Shown: piece after piece, positions 1-11,048 of the stretch
How positions within the stretch are numbered: the first letter of the stretch is position 1
Layout of the letters: every line of letters starts with the position of its first letter
Assembly (NCBI GenBank): GCA_964487195.1
Contig: CAZAPV010000008.1
Coordinates: forward strand, 1-27,357
Direction: 5' to 3'
Length of the DNA stretch: 27,357 nucleotides
DNA from: CAZAPV01 sp964487195
Lineage (GTDB): Bacteria; Patescibacteriota; Patescibacteriia; SG8-24
Position numbers and translations under genes: made by a program
The notes under the pieces: generated by a model
What the model was told of the DNA's origin: nothing
Databases searched by the model: none
The model's input: the letters and a program-made list of their open reading frames with translations, nothing else

Positions 1-377
1 CCCCATCCTTCGAGATCGCGCTCGCTGATCGCCGACGCACTGCGCTCGTACGGAGGTTCGATCCTGCCGAAGATCGCGCCTTCCTCCGCCATAGCTTTTC
101 TGATCTCGGTGACGCACGCAACGAACTGCTCGCGGCTCCCGGCATCCTTCATCACCGGTCCGCGTGGGACGTACAGATAGCGCGTGACGAACGGCCCGGC
201 GTGCGTGATCAGCAAAAACTGCGCGACTATCTCATTTTCTTCGACGCGCACGCAATGCGCCTCGCGGCCGAGCGACTTCTGAAATTGCGCCCAGCCCCAC
301 GATTGCAAAAAGCCGCCCCCGTGCGCCTGCACGAACGCGTCCCATCCTTTTCCATCCTTGATAATCTGCGTTGCCAT
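1..377 (-). CDS. FemAB/FemX-type peptidyltransferase, N-terminal part (runs off the window)
   Basis: Seen: translation on the minus strand from ATG at 377 stays open to base 1 (about 125 residues) and contains the phrase GGGFLQSWGWAQFQ near residues 21-34, then LYVPRGPVM around residue 70. Known: the FLQS-x-WxxFQ phrase near the N-terminus is typical of Fem/GNAT-fold proteins that add amino acids from aminoacyl-tRNA to peptidoglycan stem peptides in the cytoplasm. The start is chosen because ATG overlaps the ruvA stop (TGATG), giving a coupled ileS-ruvA-fem operon. Inference: it makes the peptidoglycan cross-bridge. The C-terminal half lies outside the window, so substrate type cannot be judged. 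Confident about the family, not about the substrate. Confidence 0.75.
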   Translation of the reverse strand, partial: MATQIIKDGKGWDAFVQAHGGGFLQSWGWAQFQKSLGREAHCVRVEENEIVAQFLLITHAGPFVTRYLYVPRGPVMKDAGSREQFVACVTEIRKAMAEEGAIFGRIEPPYERSASAISERDLEGW

Positions 378-930
378 CATCTCCCAAGTTCCCGCAGCGC
401 GGCGCGGAGCTGATCTTCGACCCCTTTTCCGTCTCCGCCCACGGTCGAGAGCGCTTCCCGCGCCTTGTCGCGGTTATACCCCAAATTCACGAGCGCCGCG
501 AGCACCTCTTCGTTGCCGTCGCCGGATTCGCCGGAAACGACGAGCTTCCCTTTCAGTTCGAGCACGATCTTCTGCGCGGTTTTCTTGCCGACGCCCGGCA
601 CGCGCGTCAGCCAGTCGACGTCGACGTGTTCGATCTTCGTTTCGATGTCTTTTACCGAACCGAGCGACAGGATGTTCATCGCCATCTTCGGACCGACGCC
701 GGAGATCGCGAGCAGCCGCAAAAAAAGCCGGTGCTCCTGCTCGGTCGCAAAGCCGTACAGCTCGCGGGAATCTTCGCGCAGATATTCGTGCGTCCACAGT
801 TTCGCCTCCGCGCTCTGCCGCAGCGCCTGGAGCGACGGCTTGTTCATGTGCACCTGATAGCCGACCCCGCCGGTTTCCACGACCGCGTAGCCGTCCCCTT
901 TGTGCGTCACTATTCCTGAAAGAGTGATCA

Positions 931-931
<1 letters not shown>
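377..931 (-). CDS. ruvA: Holliday junction branch migration protein RuvA
   Basis: RuvA binds four-way DNA junctions and loads the RuvB helicase. The 184-residue product is of normal length (E. coli RuvA is about 200). Seen: N-terminal OB-fold strand pattern MITLSGIVTHKGDGYAVVET; two helix-hairpin-helix motifs, LLAISGVGPKMA near residues 73-84 and LTRVPGVGKKTAQKI near 108-122; acidic linker around 131-142; and a C-terminal helical domain that would contact RuvB (NLGYNRDKAREAL near 149-161). Start: a longer frame exists to 955, but RuvA proteins begin MI-x-x-L-x-G, so ATG at 931 (or 934, which overlaps the ileS stop as ATGA) fits best. There is no clear ribosome site; translation is probably coupled to ileS. 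ruvB and ruvC are not in this window. Confidence 0.95.
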
Positions 932-4356
<3,425 letters not shown>

Positions 4357-4408
4357 AACAAAACTAAATGTACACAGATTCGCACAAAAATGCTAAATTA
4401 AGAGCGAT
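4357..4408. promoter_or_regulatory. Divergent promoter region between ileS and rpiB
   Basis: A 52-base AT-rich spacer separates two divergent operons. On the plus strand an extended -10-like TGCTAAATT lies at 4391-4399, placing a start of transcription only a few bases before the rpiB ATG at 4409; no Shine-Dalgarno sequence is present. On the minus strand no convincing -35/-10 pair stands out, although TTTAGT sits near the ileS ATG. The plus-side assignment is by eye. Confidence 0.4.
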
Positions 4409-4882
4409 ATGTCGAATGCGAAAAAAATCGTCGTCTACCTCGGCACGGACCATGCCGGTTTTGCGCTGAAAGAAATGATCAAGGATTTTTTGGTCGGGCT
4501 CGGCTATCACGTGCACGACGTCGGCGCGTTCGATGACAAGCCGTCGGATTATCCCGACTTCATTATTCCCGCGGCCGCTGCGGCCGGGCGTGACAAGAAC
4601 GCCCGCGCGATCGTGTTCGGGGGCACCGGGATCGGCGAATGCATCGCGGCGAACAAAGTGCGCGGGGTGCGCGCTGCGCTCGTCTATGATCCGTACACCG
4701 CGAAGATGTCGCGGCTGCACAACGACGCGAACGTCCTTTGTCTCGGTGGACGGACGGTGACGAAAAAAATCGCGCTCGCGAAACGGCTGGTGAAAACCTG
4801 GCTCGAGACGCCGTTCTCCGGCGCCACTCGGCACGCGCGGCGGCTCAAAAAAATCTCGCGGTACGAATCGCGCCGGAAATAG
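4409..4882 (+). CDS. rpiB: Ribose-5-phosphate isomerase B (RpiB/LacAB family)
   Basis: Interconverts ribulose 5-phosphate and ribose 5-phosphate. Seen: the RpiB opening LGTDHAGFALK (residues 11-21), HDVGAFDD, GGTGIGECIAANKVRGVRAA (71-90), and the C-terminal RHARRLKKI seen in the family. 157 residues is normal. The catalytic cysteine of E. coli-type enzymes (in CGTG) is glycine here (GGTG). E77 instead occupies the position used by the mycobacterial-type enzymes (GNGEQ in those, GIGEC here), so it probably works with the glutamate mechanism. It leads the seven-gene sugar-phosphate run; rpe begins one base after its TAG stop. Other LacAB-fold sugar isomerases are possible, but the neighbours support RpiB. 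Confidence 0.9.
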   Translation: MSNAKKIVVYLGTDHAGFALKEMIKDFLVGLGYHVHDVGAFDDKPSDYPDFIIPAAAAAGRDKNARAIVFGGTGIGECIAANKVRGVRAALVYDPYTAKMSRLHNDANVLCLGGRTVTKKIALAKRLVKTWLETPFSGATRHARRLKKISRYESRRK

Positions 4883-4883
4883 T

Positions 4884-5498
4884 ATGGCCGAAATCCTGCC
4901 GGCGATCCTGGCGCATTCCGAAGAAGAATTCATCGCCAAAGTCGAACGCGTCCGCGAACTCGGCGCGACGCTGCACATCGACGTAATGGACGGAGTTTTC
5001 GTGAACAACACGACGTGGGCGCCGCCGGAACGGATGAAAGAGATCCTCGGGGAGATTCCGTTCGAGGCGCACCTGATGGTGAACGATCCGGAACGCGCGG
5101 TGCCGTCATGGCTCGCCGCGGGCGCGAAGCGGGTGATCTTCCATGCGGAAGCGACGTCGAACGGCGACGCGATCTGCCGCGCGGCTGGAACTGGATGCGC
5201 GCTGCTGTCGGTCGCACTCAATCCTGAAACGGGAACGGAGAACGTCGGCGCGCTCGGCCATGTCACCGTGATGGGGGTGAATCCCGGCAGAAGCGGCCAG
5301 CCGTTTCAAGATGTCGCCGTCAAAAAAATCCGCGAGATCAAAGCGACGCATTCCGGCATCCTCATTTCGGTTGACGGCGGCGTGAAACCGGAGAACGCGC
5401 GCATGCTCGCCGACGCCGGCGCGGACTTCCTCGTCGTCGGAAGCGCGATCACTGACGCTCCCGATCCGAAAAAAGCGTACGAAAAGATGTTCGAATAA
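4884..5498 (+). CDS. rpe: Ribulose-phosphate 3-epimerase
   Basis: Interconverts ribulose 5-phosphate and xylulose 5-phosphate, directly after rpiB in the same pathway. Seen: a TIM-barrel protein of 204 residues, slightly shorter than the usual 215-230; HIDVMDGVFV near residues 32-41 with the metal-binding His and Asp; FEAHLMVNDPE (61-71), where the family has DVHLM; VMGVNPGRSGQPF, the phosphate-binding turn (family: VNPGFGGQ); and SVDGGVKPENA, carrying the second catalytic Asp. The start ATG follows the rpiB stop as TAGTATG with no ribosome site, suggesting coupled translation. Confidence 0.92.
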   Translation: MAEILPAILAHSEEEFIAKVERVRELGATLHIDVMDGVFVNNTTWAPPERMKEILGEIPFEAHLMVNDPERAVPSWLAAGAKRVIFHAEATSNGDAICRAAGTGCALLSVALNPETGTENVGALGHVTVMGVNPGRSGQPFQDVAVKKIREIKATHSGILISVDGGVKPENARMLADAGADFLVVGSAITDAPDPKKAYEKMFE

Positions 5499-5533
5499 AA
5501 ACGCCGAGAGCTGTATACTGGGGTGGACAACCT
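5495..5533 (+). promoter_or_regulatory. Possible internal promoter ahead of transketolase
   Basis: A good -10-like TATACT lies at 5515-5520, 13 bases before the transketolase ATG at 5534, with a poor -35-like TTCGAA about 18 bases further upstream. Transcription would begin within a few bases of the start codon, giving a very short leader; there is no Shine-Dalgarno sequence. This could give the second half of the operon its own transcription. The -35 is weak. Confidence 0.4.
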
Positions 5534-6397
5534 ATGCCGCACATCCACGACAAGCGCGTCAAGGAATTGGAGATCATCGCGAATCGGCTGCGCCAGCACG
5601 TCATCACGTCGGTCGCGCACGCGAAGAGCGGCCACCAAGGCGGCCCGCTCGGCATGGCCGATATTTTCACCGTGCTGTATTTCCATGAAATGAAGCACGA
5701 TCCGAAAAACCCCGCCTGGGAAGATCGTGACCGGCTGATCCTGTCGAACGGCCATATCTGTCCGATCCGCTACGCAGCGATGGCCGAATCCGGCTACTTT
5801 CCGGTCGAAGAACTGATGACGCTCCGCCAGCTCGGCACGCGGCTGCAGGGCCATCCCGAACGCGTGCGGCTCCCCGGCTCCGAAACGACGTCCGGTCCGC
5901 TCGGCGCGGGGCTCGCGCAAGCGGTCGGCCTCGCCTACGCCGGCAGGATGGACGCCAAAAAGTGGCGCGTCTACTGCCTCACCTCGGACGGCGAACACGA
6001 AGCGGGCCTCCACTGGGAAGCGGCGCTGTTCGCCGGCAAGAACCGGATGAACAACCTGATCTGCGTCGTGGACCGCAACTACATCCAGATCGACGGCAAC
6101 ACCGAAGACATCATGCCGCTCGAGCCGCTGCGCGCGAAGTACGAAGCGTTCAACTGGCACGTGATCGAATGCAACGGCAACGACATCGCCGACGTCGTGC
6201 GCGCGTTCGAGGAAGCGAAGGCCGCGTACCAGCAGCCGGTCGTGATCCTCGCGCACACGATCCCGGGCCGCGGCGTTTCCTACATGGAGAACAACTACCT
6301 GTGGCACAGCCAGCCGTTCAAGCCGGGCGAGGCGGAGCAGGCGATCGCGGAACTGAAAGCGATCGAGGCGAAACTGAAAGCCGATCACGCAAAATAG
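5534..6397 (+). CDS. Transketolase, N-terminal (thiamine diphosphate-binding) subunit
   Basis: With the next gene it forms a two-polypeptide transketolase that moves two-carbon units between sugar phosphates. Seen in 287 residues: KSGHQGGPLGMADI (31-44) with the active-site His; LSNGH (70-74); GPLGAGLAQAVGLAYA (121-136); the pyrophosphate/Mg motif in the form SDGE (151-154; usually GDGE) and the partner asparagine in VVDRNYIQIDG (178-188). This is the Pyr/PP split seen in archaea, many anaerobes and CPR. The stop TAG is followed one base later by the next ATG (TAGTATG), so the two subunits are likely made in equal amounts. The pairing and pathway context make DXS or another enzyme unlikely. 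Confidence 0.93.
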   Translation: MPHIHDKRVKELEIIANRLRQHVITSVAHAKSGHQGGPLGMADIFTVLYFHEMKHDPKNPAWEDRDRLILSNGHICPIRYAAMAESGYFPVEELMTLRQLGTRLQGHPERVRLPGSETTSGPLGAGLAQAVGLAYAGRMDAKKWRVYCLTSDGEHEAGLHWEAALFAGKNRMNNLICVVDRNYIQIDGNTEDIMPLEPLRAKYEAFNWHVIECNGNDIADVVRAFEEAKAAYQQPVVILAHTIPGRGVSYMENNYLWHSQPFKPGEAEQAIAELKAIEAKLKADHAK

Positions 6398-6398
6398 T

Positions 6399-7382
6399 AT
6401 GCTGCGCAAAGACGCGAATCTCGTCGACAATATCCTCGACCCGAAGATCCCGCAGCAGCCGACGCGCGACGGCTACGGCCACGGAATCATCGAAGCGGCG
6501 AAAAAAAATCCGAACGTCGTCGTGATGTGCGCGGACCTCACCGAGTCGACGCGCAACCTCGATTTCAAAAAAATGTTCCCTGACCGGTTCATCCAGGCCG
6601 GCGTGCATGAGCAGTTCCTCGCCGCCGGCGGCGCCGGACTCGCGCTCGGCGGAAAGATCCCGTTCGTCACCTCGTACGCGATGTTCTGCGCCGGCCGCGC
6701 GTGGGAACAGGTGCGCACGAACATCTGCCTGAACGACGTCAACGCGAAAGTGGTGGGGAGCCACGCCGGAGTATCGGTCGGTCCGGACGGCGCGACGCAC
6801 CAGGCGATCGAGGATATCGCGATCATGCGCGCGATCCCGAACATGACGGTCATCTATCCGTGCGACGCGGTCGAGGCGGCGAAAGCGACTCTGGCGATCG
6901 CCGAATTCGTCGGTCCGTGCTATCTGCGTCTCGCGCGCGAAAAATCGCCGGTGTTCACGACGGAAAAAACGCCGTTCGCGATCGGCAAAGCGACGGTGCT
7001 GCGCGACGGCAAGGACGTCGCGATCATCGCCTGCGGACCGCTCGTCCACAACGCGCTCGTCGCCGCGGAACAGCTCGCGAAAGAGGGCGTGGAGGCGATG
7101 GTGGTGAACTCCCCTTCGATCAAACCGCTCGACGAAAAGACGATCCTTGCGGCCGTCGAAACGTGCGGCGCGGTCGTCACGGTCGAAGAGCACCAAATCA
7201 CCGGCGGATTCGGCGGCGCGGTCGCCGAATATCTCGCGAAAGCAAAACCGACGCCGCAGGAATTCATCGGCGTACCGAACAAATTCGGCGAATCCGGCGC
7301 GCCCGCGGAACTGATCGAACACTTCGGGATGGGCGTGAGCCACATTAAAGAAGCCGCCCTCCGCGCGATGAAGCGCAAATAA
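6399..7382 (+). CDS. Transketolase, C-terminal (pyrimidine-binding) subunit
   Basis: Second half of the split transketolase, 327 residues. Seen: MCADLTESTRNLDF near residue 45; FIQAGVHEQ with the conserved glutamate that activates thiamine diphosphate; SHAGVSVGPDGATHQAIED, the histidine-rich substrate-binding loop; CYLRLAREKSPVF with the sugar-phosphate arginine; and a C-terminal Rossmann-like domain containing VVTVEEHQITGGFG. Only 3 bases separate it from the PfkB gene that follows. No ribosome site is visible. Together with rpiB and rpe it completes the non-oxidative pentose pathway apart from transaldolase, which is not in the window. Confidence 0.93.
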   Translation: MLRKDANLVDNILDPKIPQQPTRDGYGHGIIEAAKKNPNVVVMCADLTESTRNLDFKKMFPDRFIQAGVHEQFLAAGGAGLALGGKIPFVTSYAMFCAGRAWEQVRTNICLNDVNAKVVGSHAGVSVGPDGATHQAIEDIAIMRAIPNMTVIYPCDAVEAAKATLAIAEFVGPCYLRLAREKSPVFTTEKTPFAIGKATVLRDGKDVAIIACGPLVHNALVAAEQLAKEGVEAMVVNSPSIKPLDEKTILAAVETCGAVVTVEEHQITGGFGGAVAEYLAKAKPTPQEFIGVPNKFGESGAPAELIEHFGMGVSHIKEAALRAMKRK

Positions 7383-7385
7383 CGT

Positions 7386-8366
7386 ATGTACGACATCATC
7401 TCCATCGGCGACGCCACGGTCGACGTCTTCCTCCAGCTCAGCGATGAAAATGCGGAAGTGAAATGCCAGCTGCACCGGGAAGAATGCCAGCTCTGTCTCG
7501 ACTTTGCCGATAAAATTCCGGTCGAAAAAGTGACGCGCATCCCCGGCTCCGGCAACGCATCGAACAACGCGGTCGGTTCGGCGCGTCTCGGGATGAAAAC
7601 CGCGATCTTCAGCATCCTCGGCGACGACGATGTCGGCCACAGCATCCACGCGTACTGGAAACGGCAGGGCGTCGGCGTGGGTTACGTCACGTTCGACAAA
7701 CAGCGCGGCAGCAACTACTCCACCGTCCTCAATTTCAACGGCGAGCGCACGATCCTCGTCTTCCACGAAAAACGGACGTATGTCTTCCCGAAACGGCTCG
7801 ACGATCCGACATGGGTCTACTACACCTCGCTCGGCAAAGGGAGCGAAAAGATGCATCCTGCCCTCGTGGCGTTCGTGAAAAAAACCGGCGCGAAACTGTG
7901 CTTCCAGCCCGGCACGTTCCAGCTCAAGCTCGGCGCGCACGAACTGGAACCGATCATCGCGGCCTCGGCGGTCACGATCATGAACAAAGAAGAGGCCGAA
8001 CGGCTGGTCGGCGATGAAACGCGTTCGATAAACGTCCTCCTGAAACGACTGCGCACGCTCGGCTGCGAGATCGCGGTGATCACCGACGGTCCGAACGGTT
8101 CCTACACCTACGACGGCAAAACGTATCTCAAAATGGGCACATTCGAGGTGCCGGTGATCGAACGCACCGGCTGCGGCGACGCGTACGCCACTGCGTTCGT
8201 CGCGGCGCTCCACCACGGCAAGAACGTCGGCGAGGCGATGCGGTGGGGCACGGCGAACGCGGCGTCGGTGCTCGGTTACATCGGTCCGCAGGAAGGGCTT
8301 TTGAAAACCGCGTCGATGAAAAAAATGCTCGCGAGATTTTCCGACATCAAACCGCAGCAAATGTAA
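7386..8366 (+). CDS. PfkB-family sugar kinase (first of two)
   Basis: ATP-dependent kinase of the ribokinase/fructokinase/adenosine kinase superfamily, 326 residues. Seen: ISIGDATVDVF at the N-terminus; the first signature as IPGSGNASNNAVGSARLGM near residues 54-72 (family GG-x3-N-A-x4-LG); and the anion-hole and catalytic-base motif as RTGCGDAYATAF (usual TGAGD), with the catalytic Asp kept. An extra cysteine-containing loop (QLHREECQLCLDF) lies early in the lid region. Its place between transketolase and aldolase suggests phosphorylation of a sugar phosphate or free sugar feeding this pathway, for example a 6-phosphofructokinase or ribokinase role. This cannot be decided from sequence. Four bases separate it from the aldolase gene. 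Confidence 0.88.
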   Translation: MYDIISIGDATVDVFLQLSDENAEVKCQLHREECQLCLDFADKIPVEKVTRIPGSGNASNNAVGSARLGMKTAIFSILGDDDVGHSIHAYWKRQGVGVGYVTFDKQRGSNYSTVLNFNGERTILVFHEKRTYVFPKRLDDPTWVYYTSLGKGSEKMHPALVAFVKKTGAKLCFQPGTFQLKLGAHELEPIIAASAVTIMNKEEAERLVGDETRSINVLLKRLRTLGCEIAVITDGPNGSYTYDGKTYLKMGTFEVPVIERTGCGDAYATAFVAALHHGKNVGEAMRWGTANAASVLGYIGPQEGLLKTASMKKMLARFSDIKPQQM

Positions 8367-8370
8367 TCGT

Positions 8371-9306
8371 ATGCTCGTCACCCTCAAAAAAATCCTCGCC
8401 GACGCGGATAAGGACGGTTACGCCGTCGGCGCGTTCAACGTCAACGATCTCGAAATCCTCCAAGCGGTGATCGAAACCGCGATCGAAGAAAAATCGCCGG
8501 TCATTTTGCAGACAAGCGAAGGCGCGATCGAGTACGCGGGGATGGAGTACCTGCTCGCGATGATGCGCGTCGCCGCGAAATCTCCGGTGCCGGTCGTCAT
8601 GCACCTCGACCACGGCAAAAACCTCGACACGATCAAGAAAGGGATCGCCGCCGGTTACACGTCGGTGATGTTTGACGGCTCGCTCCTCCCGTTCGAGCAG
8701 AACGTCGCAAAAACGAAACAGGTCGTCGCGATGGCGAAAAAGAAAGGGGTCTCGGTCGAGGCGGAGATCGGCACGATCAAAGGGGTGGAAGATCTGGTGT
8801 CGGTCGAAGAGAAAGAGGCGTTCTTCACCGATCCGAAACAGGCCGCCGAATTCGTGAAAAAAACCGGCTGCGATGCCTTGGCTATCTCCATCGGTACGGC
8901 GCATGGCGCGTTCAAATTCAAAAGCGCGCCGGAACTGGACATCGCGCGGCTCGCGAAGATCGACGCCGCGGTGAAAATCCCGCTCGTGCTGCACGGCGCG
9001 TCCGGCATCTCTCCGGAACTGGTCGAACGCACCAAAATGCTGTGCGACCAGCTCCATGACTGCGCTCGCCTCGCCGACGCCGTCGGCGTTCCGGATGCCG
9101 CGATCCGTCCTGCGATCAAAAACGGGATCCGCAAAATCAACATCGACTCGGACCTGCGCATCGCGTTCACCGCCGGGCTGCGCGAATCGGTGATCCGCGA
9201 CCACAAGACGATCGACCCGCGCAAACTGCTCGAGCGGTCCAAGACGCTGATGAAAGAGGTCGTGCGGCACAAGATCGAACTGTTCGGCTCCCGCGGACGG
9301 GCATAG
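8371..9306 (+). CDS. fba: Class II fructose-bisphosphate aldolase
   Basis: Zinc enzyme that cleaves fructose 1,6-bisphosphate to two triose phosphates, or runs in reverse. Seen in 311 residues: VVMHLDHGKN (75-84) with catalytic D80 and zinc ligand H81; VMFDGSLLPFEQN (99-111); the EAEIG strand (130-134) with a metal-site Glu; ISIGTAHGAFKF with zinc ligand H178; LVLHGASGI with H208; and INIDSDLRIAFT near the C-terminus, where the family has the phosphate-binding NIxTD. The tagatose-bisphosphate aldolase branch is similar in sequence and cannot be fully excluded, but the flanking transketolase and PfkB genes favour central metabolism. The gene follows the preceding stop closely and has no ribosome site. 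Confidence 0.93.
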   Translation: MLVTLKKILADADKDGYAVGAFNVNDLEILQAVIETAIEEKSPVILQTSEGAIEYAGMEYLLAMMRVAAKSPVPVVMHLDHGKNLDTIKKGIAAGYTSVMFDGSLLPFEQNVAKTKQVVAMAKKKGVSVEAEIGTIKGVEDLVSVEEKEAFFTDPKQAAEFVKKTGCDALAISIGTAHGAFKFKSAPELDIARLAKIDAAVKIPLVLHGASGISPELVERTKMLCDQLHDCARLADAVGVPDAAIRPAIKNGIRKINIDSDLRIAFTAGLRESVIRDHKTIDPRKLLERSKTLMKEVVRHKIELFGSRGRA

Positions 9307-9307
9307 T

Positions 9308-10282
9308 ATGCGCGACGTCATCACCATCGGCGCGGCGACGCGCGACGTGTTCATCAAAAGCGCGGCGTTCGAAGTGCACTCCGGCAACCACGGAGCAGAA
9401 AATGAAGAAGGCTGTTTTCCGCTCGGCGCGAAGATCGAGATCGACGATCTCGTCTTTGAAACCGGCGGCGGCGCGACGAATGCGGCGGTGACGTTCGGCC
9501 GGCTCGGCCTGCGCACGGCGACCGTCGGCGCGGTCGGCAGCGATGGCAGCGGCCGAGACGTGCTCGACGCGCTGCGTCGCGAAGGAGTCGCGACCGCGTT
9601 CGTCCAGAAACTGCCGAAATTCCAGACCGCGTACTCGCTGATCTGCGTCGCGAGCACCGGCGAACGGACGATCCTTGTCTACCGCGGGGCGTCGCAGAAG
9701 ATCGACCGCGAAAAAATCCCGTGGCGCAAACTGAAGGCGAAATGGTTCTACGTCTCCTCGGTCGGCGGGGATTTGAAACTGATGGCCGCGCTCCTGGATC
9801 ACGCGGAAAAAATCGGCGCTCGCGTCGCGTGGAATCCGGGCGGCAAAGAGCTGGATCTCGGTCTCGCGAAACTCGCGTCGCTGATCAAAAAAACCGACGT
9901 CTTCAACCTCAACCGCGAAGAGGCCGCCAAACTCGCCGGCGCGGACGATCTCCAAAAAATCCGCGAAACGCTCGGGCCGATTCCCCGCCGCCTGCTCGTC
10001 GTGACCGACGGACTGAACGGCGCGTACGCTGCGTCCAAAAACGAGTCGCTGCACAGCGGAATCATCGCCGGACCGCGCGTGAACACCACCGGGGCGGGCG
10101 ATGCGTTCGGCTCCGGCGTGGTCGCGGCGCTGCTGAAGCAAGATAACATCCGCGAAGCGCTCGCTGTCGGCACGCTGAACGCCACCGGCGTCGTCCAGCA
10201 TATGGGCGCCAAACTCGGCATTCTCAAAAAATATCCCTCCCCAACCGCGCTCGCCCAGGTGCCGATAGAGCCATGGAAATAA
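9308..10282 (+). CDS. PfkB-family sugar kinase (second)
   Basis: 324 residues, last gene of the sugar operon, starting 1 base after the aldolase stop (TAGTATG). Seen: VITIGAATRDVF at the N-terminus; ETGGGATNAAVTFGRLGL near residues 55-72 (first PfkB signature); VVTDGLNGAYAA; and the canonical second signature NTTGAGDAFGSG with the catalytic Asp. It differs from the first kinase mainly in having the standard TGAGD and no cysteine-rich loop, so the two probably act on different substrates. Candidates are ribokinase, fructokinase or a phosphofructokinase substitute; none can be chosen from sequence. A strong hairpin terminator begins four bases after the stop. Confidence 0.88.
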   Translation: MRDVITIGAATRDVFIKSAAFEVHSGNHGAENEEGCFPLGAKIEIDDLVFETGGGATNAAVTFGRLGLRTATVGAVGSDGSGRDVLDALRREGVATAFVQKLPKFQTAYSLICVASTGERTILVYRGASQKIDREKIPWRKLKAKWFYVSSVGGDLKLMAALLDHAEKIGARVAWNPGGKELDLGLAKLASLIKKTDVFNLNREEAAKLAGADDLQKIRETLGPIPRRLLVVTDGLNGAYAASKNESLHSGIIAGPRVNTTGAGDAFGSGVVAALLKQDNIREALAVGTLNATGVVQHMGAKLGILKKYPSPTALAQVPIEPWK

Positions 10283-10310
10283 AAAAGTCCTCCCTGGGGA
10301 GGACTTTTTT
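10281..10310. terminator. Bidirectional terminator between the sugar operon and tRNA-Ala
   Basis: Perfect 9-bp stem AGTCCTCCC (10286-10294) / GGGAGGACT (10297-10305), effectively with a 4-base loop, flanked by A6 on the left and T6 on the right. It can stop the plus-strand sugar operon and the minus-strand tRNA-Ala transcript, whose CCA end adjoins the hairpin. Confidence 0.92.
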
Positions 10311-10383
10311 GGTGGACCCTGTGGGAATCGAACCCACTTCTCCCGGATGCAAACCGGGTGCTCTACCGTTAAGCTAAGGGCCC
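10310..10383 (-). tRNA. tRNA-Ala (anticodon TGC)
   Basis: Minus-strand cloverleaf of 74 bases: acceptor GGGCCCT pairs with AGGGTCC and contains the G3:U70 wobble that identifies alanine tRNAs; D arm with a short loop; anticodon stem CCCGG/CCGGG with loop TTTGCAT, anticodon TGC; T arm GTGGG TTCGATT CCCAC. Discriminator A at 10313 and the CCA end (10312-10310) are encoded. A promoter lies directly upstream. Confidence 0.97.
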
Positions 10384-10395
10384 GCGGTGGGTTGA

Positions 10396-10424
10396 AAAAT
10401 AACAATTTCCGCCGCTCGGGTCAA
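10396..10424 (-). promoter_or_regulatory. Promoter of tRNA-Ala
   Basis: On the minus strand -35 TTGACC (10424-10419) and -10 TATTTT (10401-10396) are separated by 17 bases; the tRNA begins 13 bases after the -10. A good match to a housekeeping sigma promoter. Confidence 0.75.
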
Positions 10425-10452
10425 TTGCCGGAACCTGCGTTTTTGTTACGAT
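10425..10452 (+). promoter_or_regulatory. Promoter of the 175-residue unknown gene, near-leaderless
   Basis: -35 TTGCCG (10425-10430), 16-base spacer, -10 TACGAT (10447-10452). The coding start at 10461 is only 8 bases beyond the -10, so the transcript would begin at or next to the start codon. It is divergent from the tRNA-Ala promoter, the two -35 boxes touching. Confidence 0.6.
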
Positions 10453-10460
10453 GAACTCCT

Positions 10461-10988
10461 ATGATGGAAGCTGAACGGCCGCGAAACCATGAATCGGAAC
10501 GGGAGCTCGCCCGCGCGGACGCGCTCAAAAAATTCGACGAACTTCGCGCCGACATGATCCAAGACGCGCGCGAGGAGCTGGCGCGCGGCGAAATCAAAAC
10601 GCTGCGCGAGCATGAGCCGGACCCGGGAGAGATCGCCGCCGCGAAACGATGCGTCGAGAATTTGATGCGGTCCGGCGAATATCCGAAGGTGACGGTGAAT
10701 CGCAAAAAACTTCAGGAGATCCTCAAACACGGCATCATCGAAAAACCGACGAGATACCAGCCATCGCTCAAACTGATCGTCGGCACGATCGGCCGCGAAC
10801 CACTGCTTCATCCAGACGAGGATCGCGTGGTGCTCGAAATCCGCGCGGATGCGAACGACGTCGAGCCGCGGTTCAGCGGCGAGGCGAACACGTTCGACGG
10901 CGTGGTGCGCATCAAAGGTCCGGTGATCCCTCCGGAAAAACTGCGCGTCGTCGAGTCCGAGCGGGACGTCCCGGAGGCGGCGGAATAA
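10461..10988 (+). CDS. Unknown charged protein, 175 residues
   Basis: I do not recognise the family. Seen: a highly charged helical N-terminal half (residues about 1-75, many Glu, Arg, Asp and Lys), a middle segment VTVNRKKLQEILKHGIIEKPTRYQPSLK, then a likely beta-rich part with LIVGTIGREPLL, DRVVLEIRADANDVEPRF and TFDGVVRIKGPVIPPEKLRVVE. No signal peptide or membrane segment; probably cytoplasmic. ATG at 10461 or the next one at 10464 could be the start; there is no Shine-Dalgarno sequence and the promoter gives almost no leader. It stands alone between tRNA-Ala and a two-hairpin terminator region. Codon use resembles the core genes around it. Confidence 0.75.
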   Translation: MMEAERPRNHESERELARADALKKFDELRADMIQDAREELARGEIKTLREHEPDPGEIAAAKRCVENLMRSGEYPKVTVNRKKLQEILKHGIIEKPTRYQPSLKLIVGTIGREPLLHPDEDRVVLEIRADANDVEPRFSGEANTFDGVVRIKGPVIPPEKLRVVESERDVPEAAE

Positions 10989-11006
10989 CCCCGTCATTCG
11001 ACGGGG
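10989..11006 (+). terminator. Hairpin after the 175-residue gene
   Basis: Stem CCCCGTC (10989-10995) / GACGGGG (11000-11006), loop ATTC, starting right at the stop codon and followed by TCTTCGCTTC. The T-run is poor, so termination strength is uncertain. Confidence 0.6.
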
Positions 11007-11027
11007 TCTTCGCTTCGCTACGAAAAT

Positions 11028-11047
11028 CCCCGCCAAGAATGGCGGGG
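11028..11047 (-). terminator. Hairpin after the 66-residue minus-strand gene
   Basis: Stem CCCCGCC (11028-11034) / GGCGGGG (11041-11047), loop of 6. Read on the minus strand it starts 1 base after the stop of the small gene and is followed by ATTTTCG, a short T-run. It faces the hairpin at 10989-11006 from the convergent gene. Confidence 0.65.
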
Positions 11048-11048
11048 G

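Noticed and set aside
6318..8387. 689-residue minus-strand open frame
   Set aside because: It lies opposite the transketolase and PfkB genes and is rich in Arg, Asp, Phe and His, as expected for the complement of GC-rich coding DNA. No domain is visible.
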